Assembly (NCBI GenBank): GCA_002709695.1
Contig: PAQF01000029.1
Span: 1-53,184, forward strand
From: Candidatus Poribacteria bacterium
GTDB taxonomy: Bacteria; Poribacteria; WGA-4E; UBA9662
DNA length: 53,184 nt
Reading direction: 5' to 3'
Part shown: positions 1-8,940 of the stretch, piece after piece
Position numbering within the stretch: position 1 is the stretch's first letter
Layout: each line of letters opens with the position of its first letter
Translations under genes and position numbers: made by a program
Notes under the pieces: generated by a model
What the model was told of the DNA's origin: nothing
Databases searched by the model: none
Seen by the model: the letters and a program-made list of their open reading frames with translations, nothing else

Positions 1-1053
1 TGGTATGTCTAATCTGATATTGCCCTGTTTGTGGGATTCGCGTATGGCAATAGCAATTTCTAAGGATTCTCTGCCGAATTCTCCTGGACAAATTTCTTCA
101 ACTCCTTTTTCAATTGAGAGGCAAACACCTTCGATTGCATCCACCATAGAACTGCGTGGGTGCCATGGGTTCGGAAATTGGGTTTGGATAGGTGCATTGG
201 TTTCTGGGTGCGTTGTCCACAATTCAAACTGGGCATGTGCGTTTCGAGAGATAATGCGTCCTTTTTCACCAACGAATTCGATTGCCCAACTAGAACTTGT
301 CCTTTCAGCATGAGAATTCATTATTGCTCTGATACCGTTCTCATAGACAATGTATCCAGAACCAGGAATGTCTCCGTGACTTTCTGCTTGTTGATCATTG
401 TCTAATACACCAAGAACCCATTTTGCTGGTGATCCAGCAAACAGACGAAAAAGGGAAAAGGTATGGCTTTGCAGATTCGACAGACTGCCTGGGCTGTGGC
501 ATATCATGGATCGTAAATCTCCGATTGCACCATCGGCGATGACTTTGCGTGCGTTAGTATACCAATTATACCAGTTCAAGTGACAGGCCATTGACAAGAT
601 AACATTGTTGTTTTGGCAAGCTTGTATCATGGCATCAGCTTCCGCTAGAGTACGACACATAGGTTTAGTGGCGAATATGGCTTTGACTCCCATCTCTGTT
701 AGTTCAATAACGACCTCCGCACGAGGTTCTGGCCGAGTGGTGACAGCCACAACATCTGGCTTCTCTTTTTCAACCATCTCGCGATAGTCCGTGTAGAGTG
801 CACCAATTTCCCATCGCTGCTTGAAATCGTCCAGTTTTTCCGGATCGGAATCAGCAGCCGCAACTAGGTCTATGCCATGGGCCTCGATCATAGCAGGTGC
901 ATGGGCCCATGGCCAAGGATAATGCGGCATACCAATATGTTCATCGTCAATGGTACTTCCCATCCGGCCGCATCCCACAACGGCACCTCGATAAGTATAT
1001 TTAGGTCTTTTGTTTGCTATCGTCTTAAATGCTTTGCCTTTTAGTTCTGCCAT
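1..1053 (-). CDS. Gfo/Idh/MocA family oxidoreductase (3' end cut by window edge)
   Basis: The reverse strand is open from an ATG at 1053 to base 1 (351 codons, no stop), so the C-terminus lies outside the window. The start is well placed, with GGAG five bases upstream. An N-terminal Rossmann fold shows GAVVGCGRMGS at about residues 23-33. A region matching the family EKP motif reads ATKPMCRTLAEAD at about 129-141, so the usual E before KP is T here. The C-terminal half has the alpha/beta substrate domain seen in this family (GDLRSMICH, GSGYIVYENG). Members are NAD(P)-dependent dehydrogenases of sugars, inositols or related compounds; the substrate cannot be read here. The same-strand enolase-superfamily gene upstream would fit a sugar-acid catabolic role, which is inference. 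Confidence 0.85.
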   Translation of the reverse strand, partial: MAELKGKAFKTIANKRPKYTYRGAVVGCGRMGSTIDDEHIGMPHYPWPWAHAPAMIEAHGIDLVAAADSDPEKLDDFKQRWEIGALYTDYREMVEKEKPDVVAVTTRPEPRAEVVIELTEMGVKAIFATKPMCRTLAEADAMIQACQNNNVILSMACHLNWYNWYTNARKVIADGAIGDLRSMICHSPGSLSNLQSHTFSLFRLFAGSPAKWVLGVLDNDQQAESHGDIPGSGYIVYENGIRAIMNSHAERTSSSWAIEFVGEKGRIISRNAHAQFELWTTHPETNAPIQTQFPNPWHPRSSMVDAIEGVCLSIEKGVEEICPGEFGRESLEIAIAIRESHKQGNIRLDIP

Positions 1054-1214
1054 TTATTCTCCATTTACTATCGTTTTATTGCCATAATATCAGAGATCTG
1101 GGTGCGTTAGAATTTTCTTGTAAGATTTGAGAGACAGTGCTGACAATTTTTTAGTATTTAAAAATTAAGAATCACAATAACAGCTTATTTGCCGAACGTA
1201 TTATGAGATAAAAC

Positions 1215-2504
1215 TTAGCGTGGTTGGTGTTGTGATCGTATTGGTTCCTTCAAAGCTCTTTCAAACAGATCATTCCACTCGGCAGTACCGTCGTCATGCC
1301 AAGGATCCAAATATACACCTTCTACGTAGGCAGGTCCTTGACCAGAAGTAAAGAATCCATATCCTTGGGATGAAGCTCCCATATGAATGCAATTTCCGTC
1401 AGGATAGACAATAGTGCTGATAATTCTTGGTTGTGGATGGTTGTAAAGGTCTCCTGTTTTCAGAAATGGCTCGAGCTTTTGGGCGGGAATTCGGTAACGT
1501 TCTACTGCGTCTAAATCAACTGTGACACCTAGGCCTGGTTCCTCTGGGATAGTATGATGGCCATTGACAACCTGAATTTCCTGAGTTAGCAATTGGTTAC
1601 TATAAAGATTAATACATGTAATTGCTGGCCAGGTAGCATGTGTTAATACAACGCCTAGGTGTGCTGCCCAAGTTGTGGTCAGGCCATTTCCAACCAGTTG
1701 TAACCAGAATGGCTTATCCGCTTCCGCACTTAAATATCCTTGTCGTATTGCTTCTGATTTGCCAGCACAGATGACATATCCGTCACACACTTCTTCTTGG
1801 ACCCCTATAAGATAGGGAGGGCTACCAAAATGCATGGCGACTTGGCTCTTAATTTCCCTCCGAATTTTTTTGTTCCCGAGGATATCATCTTGGGGAATGG
1901 GTGATTCAAAAATGGCTACAATGTCGTATTTTTCAAGTTTGTGTATAATGGGAATGGCGTTTTCTGCATTTTGGAGGGTGCTGTTAGGGTCAAGATCGAG
2001 TTTGAAATCTGGTGGAACCACAGCATTGATTGCATCAACTTGTTTGACAATATCTTGCCAGGGGCGAGGTTTCAATTTAAAGCTGGTATACCCAGCTTCA
2101 ACTGCGTCTTTGGCTTCTGCTGCCCAATCTACAGGGGATGCGTCAATAGACCACCAGGAGATTGGAACCTGATTCCGTACCTTGTTGCCCAGTAGCGTAT
2201 AGACAGGGACTTCTAGTATTTTACCAACAACGTCAAATAAAGCCATTTGTAGTCCCGCTCCTAATGAATCGTCGTTCATTATCTGAGCTGGGTTTTGGCC
2301 AATGACTCTTGCTACTGCGTCATCGGTTACTCGGGACCAAGTGTAATGAATAACCGTTTCACCCCATCCGACATGACCCGTATCTGTAGACACTTTGCAC
2401 AGTTCTAGGATAGACCAGTTGTATACTTCCCGTTCTGTGATTCGTTGCTGGCGCAACGTAAAGGGAACATCTACGATGATACGTTCTATATCTGTTACTT
2501 TCAT
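1215..2504 (-). CDS. mandelate racemase/muconate lactonizing enzyme family protein (enolase superfamily)
   Basis: 429 aa, the usual length or slightly longer. The ATG is preceded by AAGGAG at good spacing. The N-terminal capping domain is about residues 1-120. The barrel then carries the K-x-K catalytic motif (FKLKPRPW, K143 and K145), a first metal-ligand strand KLDLDPN (D172, N174) and the second ligand strand IFESPIP (E200). The third ligand is less clear, probably in the VQEEVCDG stretch (about 235-242). Family members abstract the alpha proton of carboxylate substrates and act as sugar-acid dehydratases or racemases; the exact substrate is not evident. The gene lies upstream of the partial Gfo/Idh/MocA gene on the same strand (161 bases apart). 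A dead relative of this family sits near 36.3-37.0 kb. Confidence 0.85.
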   Translation of the reverse strand: MKVTDIERIIVDVPFTLRQQRITEREVYNWSILELCKVSTDTGHVGWGETVIHYTWSRVTDDAVARVIGQNPAQIMNDDSLGAGLQMALFDVVGKILEVPVYTLLGNKVRNQVPISWWSIDASPVDWAAEAKDAVEAGYTSFKLKPRPWQDIVKQVDAINAVVPPDFKLDLDPNSTLQNAENAIPIIHKLEKYDIVAIFESPIPQDDILGNKKIRREIKSQVAMHFGSPPYLIGVQEEVCDGYVICAGKSEAIRQGYLSAEADKPFWLQLVGNGLTTTWAAHLGVVLTHATWPAITCINLYSNQLLTQEIQVVNGHHTIPEEPGLGVTVDLDAVERYRIPAQKLEPFLKTGDLYNHPQPRIISTIVYPDGNCIHMGASSQGYGFFTSGQGPAYVEGVYLDPWHDDGTAEWNDLFERALKEPIRSQHQPR

Positions 2505-3107
2505 GCCAGGCTCCTTTTGTCCAAAGTTTTGTATCTGGTTGTATCTGAAATTGTCCTAATTTATAATCTCAAAATTGTTTGGTCCTGTCAAGTTGATAAA
2601 GTAATTTTCAGTTTTCTATTGTTATCTGAATTAACTATAATCGGTTGCAAGCTTAGGAGATTCTGGGTTTGTGTTTCCCAAGGTTCAGATGAGATGGGGC
2701 TAATTGTGCCGTGAGGGTTTTCGTGATGAGAGTGTAACTTGTTACAACAGTTCCTCACTGCATCCTCCTATGGACTGTAGTCGGTTTGGCTAGTGGTCTG
2801 GTGATTCCTTTTGTTGCAGGTGTCAGCAGCACAAAATCAAAAAAAGTTCATATTATGGTGGATGCTTTGATAGTTGAAGGAAAAGATTTAAGGATATAGC
2901 TAGTATCTGCTCGGAATCGGAAAAAACTTAGTTGGATTTCGAGAGTAATGGAACTAATCTGGAATATTTCTGATAGTTGATTTCTAGAAATGTTAATAAG
3001 AAGGAGTTGTGTATTACACTTCATTTTTAGATGATTTGGATTATTTAACTGGTGTTTAATTAAATTTAGTTGGATCAGTTGTAATAGATTTATACAGGGA
3101 GTTGGCA
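2505..3107. other. intergenic region, no convincing gene
   Basis: About 600 bases between divergent genes. Reading frames here are short and without family signal. It should contain the promoters of the enolase-superfamily gene (leftward) and the small unknown gene at 3108 (rightward), but I could not define either promoter with confidence. Confidence 0.5.
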
Positions 3108-3431
3108 ATGAAAGTGGATATCGGGGACTTATCCTCTGATCCCATTGAAAAAGATTTGCATGGGCTTTGTTCCAGAACGATCCGGCTGTTTTACAAAGAC
3201 GATGCTGATTTTAAGAAAAATACTTACGATTTGAATATTGATGTAGGCGCTGATCTAGGTCGTGTTTGTTTGGTCAAAGGAGTTACTTATACTGATGAAA
3301 TGGGGAATTGCACCAACCGAGATGTTGAAACGGTAACTGGAGAGCAGTGGATTCGAAAAGGGTTTTGGATACACCAACCAAAAGCTGATAGTGTCCAATT
3401 AGTGTATTTAAATAATAAACCGAAACAATAG
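3108..3431 (+). CDS. small hypothetical protein
   Basis: 107 aa. I chose the ATG at 3108 because GGGAG sits six bases upstream; an in-frame TTG at 3102 is a weaker alternative. The protein is mixed charged and aromatic with no signal peptide or membrane segment (IRLFYKDDADFKKNTYDLN near the start, WIRKGFWIHQPKADSVQLVY near the end). The alternating hydrophobic pattern suggests a beta-rich fold. I do not recognise the family. It stands alone, just before the degraded stretch at 3436-3759. Confidence 0.5.
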   Translation: MKVDIGDLSSDPIEKDLHGLCSRTIRLFYKDDADFKKNTYDLNIDVGADLGRVCLVKGVTYTDEMGNCTNRDVETVTGEQWIRKGFWIHQPKADSVQLVYLNNKPKQ

Positions 3432-3435
3432 TTGT

Positions 3436-3759
3436 TTGTTTGTTACCGTTAATGAACAGGAGACAATAATATTTAAAGAAGTTGGAGGGCGAGAATATTG
3501 GGATACTTGTTGGATTTTCAATTATGTGGGAATATATTTGGGTAGATCAGCCTACCCTGAAATACTCACGTTGATTTGGATACACAAATGCCTAATATTA
3601 AGGATTACCTTGTTCAAATGGCGCGATAGTGACTGGGTTTCTACTTCGAACCATTTCAACTGGAAACTACGACGAGGGGGAAATCAGCTACGAGTTGAAG
3701 CTGTGAACAAATTCGGTTGGGAAAGCAAAGGAAACTGTCTAGCGATCGAAAACCATTAG
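3436..3759 (+). pseudogene. possible remnant of a secreted protein C-terminus
   Basis: An open frame lacking a good ribosome site. Its last third (residues about 60-104) reads like the end of a large extracellular protein: a WVSTSNHFNWKLRRGGNQL stretch followed by VEAVNKFGWESKG. This resembles the C-terminal Ig-like/FN3-like region found after transglutaminase-type or CotH-type domains, where the pattern W-x-L-x-x-G-x-N-x-L, then R-x-V-N-x-x-G is common. That family match is from memory and weak. The first two thirds have no matching signal, so this is probably a decayed 3' end rather than a working gene. Confidence 0.3.
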
Positions 3760-3878
3760 CCACTTCCTATCAAGACTACATGTCTAATAAGCCATAGCTA
3801 ACACAAAAAAAACGCAACGAAATCGAAACCTGAAGGTCAGTACTACAACAAAATCAACTTCAACAGGTTTTGAATGAG

Positions 3879-4223
3879 TTAAGCATATGAGTCAACGAGT
3901 AAGCCGCCAAGTTGACCGCCGCCATTGTCACCTTCAGTGTGACTAGCTACGTTCTGTTGACTGCCAGCAACGAGTTGACCTGACGAACCTGATGGGGAAT
4001 GGACAGCATTCGCCGAAGTAGTGACTGCTGTTGCAGAGCCTGTATACCCTTGATTGCCAACTCCTCCGGTATTAGTTCCTGTATCTGCGGCTGATGTCGC
4101 TTGGCTGTATCCTGATGTTGTGCCACCAGTGTTACTTGACCCGGCGTCTGCAGAGGTAACCATGTGATGAGATCCTGATAATCCGCCAACCGAGTTGGTT
4201 ACTCCACCCATTTCTAATGCCAT
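3879..4223 (-). CDS. Gly/Ser/Thr-rich low-complexity small protein
   Basis: 114 aa with an ATG preceded by AAGGAAG, so translation is plausible. Composition is extreme: Gly, Ser, Thr, Ala, Asn and Gln dominate, with almost no Lys, Arg, Pro or Phe and no Cys. There is no signal peptide or hydrophobic helix. Short imperfect units rich in TGG, SGS and TSA recur. Local GC is above 50%, clearly higher than the surrounding AT-rich DNA. I do not recognise a family. Possibilities are a disordered surface or matrix protein exported by an unknown route, or a peptide precursor, though no modification enzyme is adjacent. Confidence 0.5.
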   Translation of the reverse strand: MALEMGGVTNSVGGLSGSHHMVTSADAGSSNTGGTTSGYSQATSAADTGTNTGGVGNQGYTGSATAVTTSANAVHSPSGSSGQLVAGSQQNVASHTEGDNGGGQLGGLLVDSYA

Positions 4224-4469
4224 GTCATCTTCCTTATAAGTGCAAATTATACCAACATAGTAACATAAAGCGAAATTCTTAGCAACTAAAATTTAACCGA
4301 GCAACGAAAAAACTTAGAATCCATATTTAAATTTTATATGACTCGAGGCTTTCTGAATAGGGTTATAAAACGCCAACATAGATGAGGCGCCCCTAGTTTA
4401 TTCAGTATAATATACATGTTAAATTAATTGATTTTCACGGTTTAATCGGGAGCCGTATGGAGATAAATA

Positions 4470-5237
4470 TTATATTTCTAATGCAGGGTTAATTCCCCTT
4501 ACCATCATACCTTGCCCGGGTGAAATGTGAACCTCTTTGAGGGGCTTATCGGTGGGTGACCGGAACTGGAACAATACTAATCGCCTTGGCGAACTCGTGC
4601 GGTTTGGGTAAGATCCATGGGGTGTTAAATAGCTGAATAGAACAACGTCTCCAGCTTTACCTGTACAAGGTGTAGCTTCCCCAATAGTATATTCTTCTGG
4701 TGATAAATAGTGGCTACCATCGTGTTGGTGTGTTAAAGGCCCTTGCGCGTGCACTCCTGGCATTACACACAGGCATCCATTTTCTTCCGTTACGTCCTCA
4801 AGGTAAATTACGGCAGCTATCATCGTATCCTTTTCGTGTGGGAAATAGTCGTAATCTTGATGTAATGGAAATGGGGATCCTTTTTCTGGTGGTTTGACAT
4901 GAAGTTTGGTGTGATGCAACTGGACATTGGGCCCGATTAAATCGGCAACGGCTTCTGTCAGTTTAGGGTGAACTAACATTTTAGTGAATACTGAAGAATG
5001 GTATTGCATATTATGAATACTAAGTACAGATGTTGTTCCACGTTCGTCTTCTGAGATCTGGGTATTTTGCCATTTCCCTCCCCATGTCGCTTCTAGATTT
5101 TTTCCACTTTTCTCGGCGCGGCTGAACATCCCGTCTGTTTCGCGGACGCATTCTTCTACTTCCTCGGGTTGGAAGACACCCGAGACGATTATATAACCAT
5201 TATCTTTGTAAAACTTGATTTGTTCATTGGTGAGCAT
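4470..5237 (-). CDS. phytanoyl-CoA dioxygenase (PhyH) family protein
   Basis: 255 aa, typical for the family. GAGG precedes the ATG. The Fe(II) site is complete: H126-x-D128 in PLHQDYDYF and the distal H207 in LTPHGSYPNR, followed by the 2-oxoglutarate-binding Arg (R218/R219 in SPRRLVLFQFR). These cytoplasmic enzymes couple 2-oxoglutarate decarboxylation to hydroxylation of small molecules; the substrate is unknown. The gene is downstream of the M24 peptidase on the same strand with 164 bases between, so co-transcription is possible. A second PhyH protein at 30414-31160 differs at the metal site. Confidence 0.9.
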   Translation of the reverse strand: MLTNEQIKFYKDNGYIIVSGVFQPEEVEECVRETDGMFSRAEKSGKNLEATWGGKWQNTQISEDERGTTSVLSIHNMQYHSSVFTKMLVHPKLTEAVADLIGPNVQLHHTKLHVKPPEKGSPFPLHQDYDYFPHEKDTMIAAVIYLEDVTEENGCLCVMPGVHAQGPLTHQHDGSHYLSPEEYTIGEATPCTGKAGDVVLFSYLTPHGSYPNRTSSPRRLVLFQFRSPTDKPLKEVHISPGQGMMVRGINPALEI

Positions 5238-5401
5238 GTTTCCCTCATGAATTCTGCAATAGCAAAGTTAAAGAAGCTTTTAAAAAGTCCCTGGATTATG
5301 TTTTCGTCGTTTAGGTTTTTAGGATTAGGCGACCTAAAGAGTGTAAAATAAATTTCGCTGAATGGCAACATATATATACTTTAGTTAGGTTGGGATAATG
5401 A

Positions 5402-6655
5402 TTAGCTTTTTGGTGATTGGGGCAATATGCGATCTTGAGAAACTAGCGGTTGACACCCGTTTCCTGTCACAAGAAAGGACTTTTCAATATGTAAAGCGCC
5501 TGTCTCCAACCTGAAGATAGAGACTTCTAGGTTGATAACCATATTTTTTTCTAATGGCAGGTCAGATGGGATTTCTATACAGTTGTCGCGAATATAGAGC
5601 TCGTTTTTGGGAACAATAATCGGGTAGTCACGGATTTCTAGCCCTAAACCGTGTCCATGTGGTAAGGACGCCCGGACGTTTTTTTTGTCTAGAATTCGTG
5701 ACATAGCTGTTTGTATTTCTGATGATTTGACACCAGGTTTGGTTGTTTCTATACCTGCTTGAATGCAATTGTGAAGTGTGTTATATTTGTCGATTTGTGA
5801 TTTTGATAATGGGCGCATTGCTAAAGTGAAGCCGCTGTCTGAAACGTAGTTTCGATACGTGCAGCCGAAGTCTACAAAGAGAAAATCCTCATCAGTCAAC
5901 AAGTAGTCTGGTTCGGTCGCAATTCCCGAACCACGCAAACTATATGCGAAGTGTTCAAAATCAGCTCCTTGTTCTGCTATTTTGGATCGGTAGGTCTGAA
6001 CTACATCCGAAATTGGCCCACCGATGCGTGCGGAATTGATGCTCTCATCAGCTGCCTTTTCGCCTATCTCGGTAGCTTTCGCCAAGCGATTTATTTCCTC
6101 CTCAGTTTTAACCATGCGTATTAGGCGGATTAGGTTTGAGCAATCTTTAATGGATGCACGAGGTAAATTCTGCTCTACAGATGTTTTCAAATCAGGGTGA
6201 ATGCCGTCCATTTCTAACCCGATTTTGCTGTCAGTTAGCCCCCTAGATTGAAGCAGATTTAGAAGCGCCTCTATTGGTTTTTCATGATATGTTGCTTTGT
6301 CTAGGGAAGAGAAAAAAGCTCTTTCGGAATCGGATTGAGCTTTTGGTGAAAACTGGTTGTCTGAAGAGGCACTCCCCACAAGATACAAATCGTCGATCCA
6401 AGAATTGATTGTATTCGCTGCGAATTGGGCATCGGTAATCAATGCGGGTGGTGCTTCAGCGGGGAAAACCGCAAATGTTGTTATTGGCGTTAAATGTGCT
6501 GAGGCTCCTGGCATCATCATATACTGCTTAAATTTTGGATCAAGCCAGCAGGACATATCTGTAAAGTAGGTTATAGTGATTGGGGAAGTTGCAATCAAAA
6601 CGTCTAGATTGTAACGGGACATGTATTCTAAAGCTCGTTTTTTATTGAAAGTCAT
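5402..6655 (-). CDS. M24 family metallopeptidase (Xaa-Pro aminopeptidase/creatinase-like)
   Basis: 417 aa with AAGGAG seven bases before the ATG. The N-terminal creatinase-like domain (about 1-180) precedes the pita-bread catalytic domain. All five metal ligands are visible: D262 (FVDFG), D273 (YVSDSG), H335 (PHGHGLG), E377 (INLEVS) and E391 (HIEKSF). Members cleave X-Pro bonds (prolidase, aminopeptidase P) or hydrolyse creatine-like amidines; the domain layout does not decide between them. Cytoplasmic, no signal peptide. Confidence 0.88.
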   Translation of the reverse strand: MTFNKKRALEYMSRYNLDVLIATSPITITYFTDMSCWLDPKFKQYMMMPGASAHLTPITTFAVFPAEAPPALITDAQFAANTINSWIDDLYLVGSASSDNQFSPKAQSDSERAFFSSLDKATYHEKPIEALLNLLQSRGLTDSKIGLEMDGIHPDLKTSVEQNLPRASIKDCSNLIRLIRMVKTEEEINRLAKATEIGEKAADESINSARIGGPISDVVQTYRSKIAEQGADFEHFAYSLRGSGIATEPDYLLTDEDFLFVDFGCTYRNYVSDSGFTLAMRPLSKSQIDKYNTLHNCIQAGIETTKPGVKSSEIQTAMSRILDKKNVRASLPHGHGLGLEIRDYPIIVPKNELYIRDNCIEIPSDLPLEKNMVINLEVSIFRLETGALHIEKSFLVTGNGCQPLVSQDRILPQSPKS

Positions 6656-7292
6656 ATGAGACTCCTTTTCTTGTTGGTATTAGTCGTATGGTCTATATTT
6701 TTAAATGGTAAGTGAAATTCAAAATAGTGTTGATATTAGATGTAGATGATTTGCATTGTTCAAATAGTTTGGGAGAGCTGCATTGGCAAGCCATCGATTG
6801 TTTAGCTTTTCTGGAGTTTTCTGCCTTAGGAGGATTTTCCATAGTTTTGGGTTGGTTTCAGCCATTCGTTTATTCCAAATGAGACAGAGCAATAAATTTG
6901 GAGTAAAACCTTTTATTATTCAATTTAAATGTAACTATATTTAGCACTGTATGTGATTTCATAGACTTTAAACCTCGAGTTGAGTGCTAAGGAGTTCTTT
7001 GGGTGTGGCAAGCATTTTTAATGGAATTCAAAGTTTACCTGTCTCTTTTAAGTCCTAAAAATCTCAGTTGTGCTACAATAATTCATTTGGTTAAGGTTAT
7101 AACTCTATGAAGTGATCAAATCTTTCAGGCGGACACGAATTCACATAGTCGTGCTCTGATTTACTGGATTAACTGCGAAGTTTTCAATCTGTGTTTTTTT
7201 ACTTAATATTTTATTCTGCAAGGCAGTTTGACCTGTGTATAGTTTAGGGACTGTTAATATGTGTCTTATAGAATCCAGATCAAGGAAAATAA
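6656..7292. other. intergenic region, no convincing gene
   Basis: 637 bases of AT-rich DNA between divergently transcribed genes (M24 peptidase leftward, amidohydrolase rightward). No frame carries recognisable protein sequence. It presumably holds both promoters. Confidence 0.5.
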
Positions 7293-8057
7293 ATGTTTAT
7301 TGTTGATACACATTGTCATACAGGTACAAATAAATATGAACCAGTTGAGGCTCTCATGTTTCACATGGAACAAGCCAATGTGAGTAAAGCAGTCTTAATT
7401 CAGCATGCAGGTAATACAGATAATAGCTACCATGTTCAGTGTATTCGTTCCCATCCAAATCGTTTCGCTGCAGCTATGATTGTTGATACTAGTGACACCG
7501 GCGAAAAAATAGACTTCTGGGCGCAACAGGGAATTGTTGGTATACGACTCCATGCCGATTCAAGATCCGATACTATTGATCCACTGATGCATTGGAGAAC
7601 CGCTGACAATTTGAATCTGGTTGTTAGTGTCTCATGCAGTATACCAACATTGTTGGGGGATAGATTTAGCCAAGTTTTGGAAATCTTTCCGGATTTGAAA
7701 ATTGTTATTGAGCATCTGGGTGGCGCCAACCACGATATGAAACCGCCGTATCGAGAATTTAAGTCAGTATTAGCCCTCTCAAGATATCCTAATTTGTTAA
7801 TTAAGTTGCCTGGGTTTGGTGAATTTTGCCAATTGCCGTACCCTTTTGTTGATGTTCCGCCGTTGGCACGGATGGTTCTTGAGTCCTTCGGTCCGCAGCG
7901 GGTTATGTGGGGAAGCGATTATCCTCCAGTTAGTACAAGAGAGGGTTATAGCCATTCGCTCGAGTTTCCTTTGAGTTATTTCTCAGATCTAAGCAGAGAA
8001 GATCGGGAGTGGGTTTTTGGGCGTACAGCTTTGTCTGTGTGGAGGTTTGCAGAATGA
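7293..8057 (+). CDS. amidohydrolase family protein (TIM-barrel hydrolase, amidohydrolase_2 type)
   Basis: 254 aa with AAGGA eight bases before the ATG. The metal-dependent barrel signatures are present: H7-x-H9 (VDTHCHTG) on strand 1, H141 in VIEHLGG and the strand-8 aspartate D209 in MWGSDYPP. The pattern fits the ACMSD/LigW-like branch, which decarboxylates or hydrolyses small aromatic acids and lactones. The substrate is not evident. It is a single gene with no same-strand neighbour close by; mnmD converges from the right with 42 bases between stop codons. Confidence 0.85.
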   Translation: MFIVDTHCHTGTNKYEPVEALMFHMEQANVSKAVLIQHAGNTDNSYHVQCIRSHPNRFAAAMIVDTSDTGEKIDFWAQQGIVGIRLHADSRSDTIDPLMHWRTADNLNLVVSVSCSIPTLLGDRFSQVLEIFPDLKIVIEHLGGANHDMKPPYREFKSVLALSRYPNLLIKLPGFGEFCQLPYPFVDVPPLARMVLESFGPQRVMWGSDYPPVSTREGYSHSLEFPLSYFSDLSREDREWVFGRTALSVWRFAE

Positions 8058-8099
8058 AAAGAAGTAGAATTCTATGAGATTGCTTAGGTTCTGAGGTAA

Positions 8100-8762
8100 T
8101 CAGGGCTTGATACCCCTTAACATTTCTCTTTTACCAGGAGGCCCTGGTAGCTTTTGCACTTGGAATCCAACTTTTTGCATCGTTCGTCTTACGTCTCCTT
8201 TTGCACAGTAAGTTACCAGAATTCCTCCACTTTTTAAGGCCTTAACCATTTTTGAAAATATGGATTTATTCCACATCTCTGCCTGTGCGTGTGGAGCAAA
8301 AGCATCATAGTAGATTAATTCAAATTCCGTTTTATAGTTGGTCTCTTGTACTTGACAGGGTAATTTCTGAAATTTGTATTTTGGTGTGATTTGAATGGTT
8401 TGATTCCAAGGGGCATGATGCATTGAATTGAAAATTTCTTGAAACTTCTCAGCTTCCAAAAGCTGTAGATAGTTTAATTTCGTTGTGCAACTGAAGGGCA
8501 ACGGGAATGGCTCGAGAGCATGATAACTAATCAATATTTCTTTATCAGTGGTTTCTAAGAACGTCAGAAAGGCATTAAGACCAGTACCGAATCCAACCTC
8601 TAGAATGGAAATGTACCCAGAAGAGAAATGGCGTAACCCCATTTCTATGAATACGTGCTTTGATTCCTGAATTGCTCCGTGGATAGAATGGTAACGTTCT
8701 TTTAAACTTGGAACTTCAAGTGTGTGAGACCCATCTTGGGTTGTGATTAAGTTTATGTCCAT
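8100..8762 (-). CDS. mnmD: tRNA 5-aminomethyl-2-thiouridine methyltransferase, MnmD type (MnmC N-terminal domain only)
   Basis: 220 aa. The SAM-binding loop EVGFGTGLNAF is at 55-65. The DUF752/MnmC methyltransferase motif YDAFAPHAQAEMW lies near 152-164, and the C-terminus has the family signature LPGPPGKREMLRG. These enzymes make the last methylation of mnm5s2U at the tRNA wobble position. The FAD-dependent oxidase half found in enterobacterial MnmC is absent, as in many other phyla, so this is the monofunctional form. No clear Shine-Dalgarno is seen. It follows the BNR-repeat lipoprotein gene on the same strand after about 178 bases. Confidence 0.85.
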   Translation of the reverse strand: MDINLITTQDGSHTLEVPSLKERYHSIHGAIQESKHVFIEMGLRHFSSGYISILEVGFGTGLNAFLTFLETTDKEILISYHALEPFPLPFSCTTKLNYLQLLEAEKFQEIFNSMHHAPWNQTIQITPKYKFQKLPCQVQETNYKTEFELIYYDAFAPHAQAEMWNKSIFSKMVKALKSGGILVTYCAKGDVRRTMQKVGFQVQKLPGPPGKREMLRGIKP

Positions 8763-8940
8763 ATCATTTTTGTTCTAATCTATGTAAGGCACGAACAGTA
8801 TTTCCTTGGGCTAGGAGGTTTTGTATGTGGTGTTAGTGGATTGGGATTTTTGACGTTTCTTGGTCGTAGGATGTTCGCGAGTGAAAATCTATAATGTCGT
8901 TTTTGGGTTGCTTGATTGAAATTAGAATCTTCATACGGGT

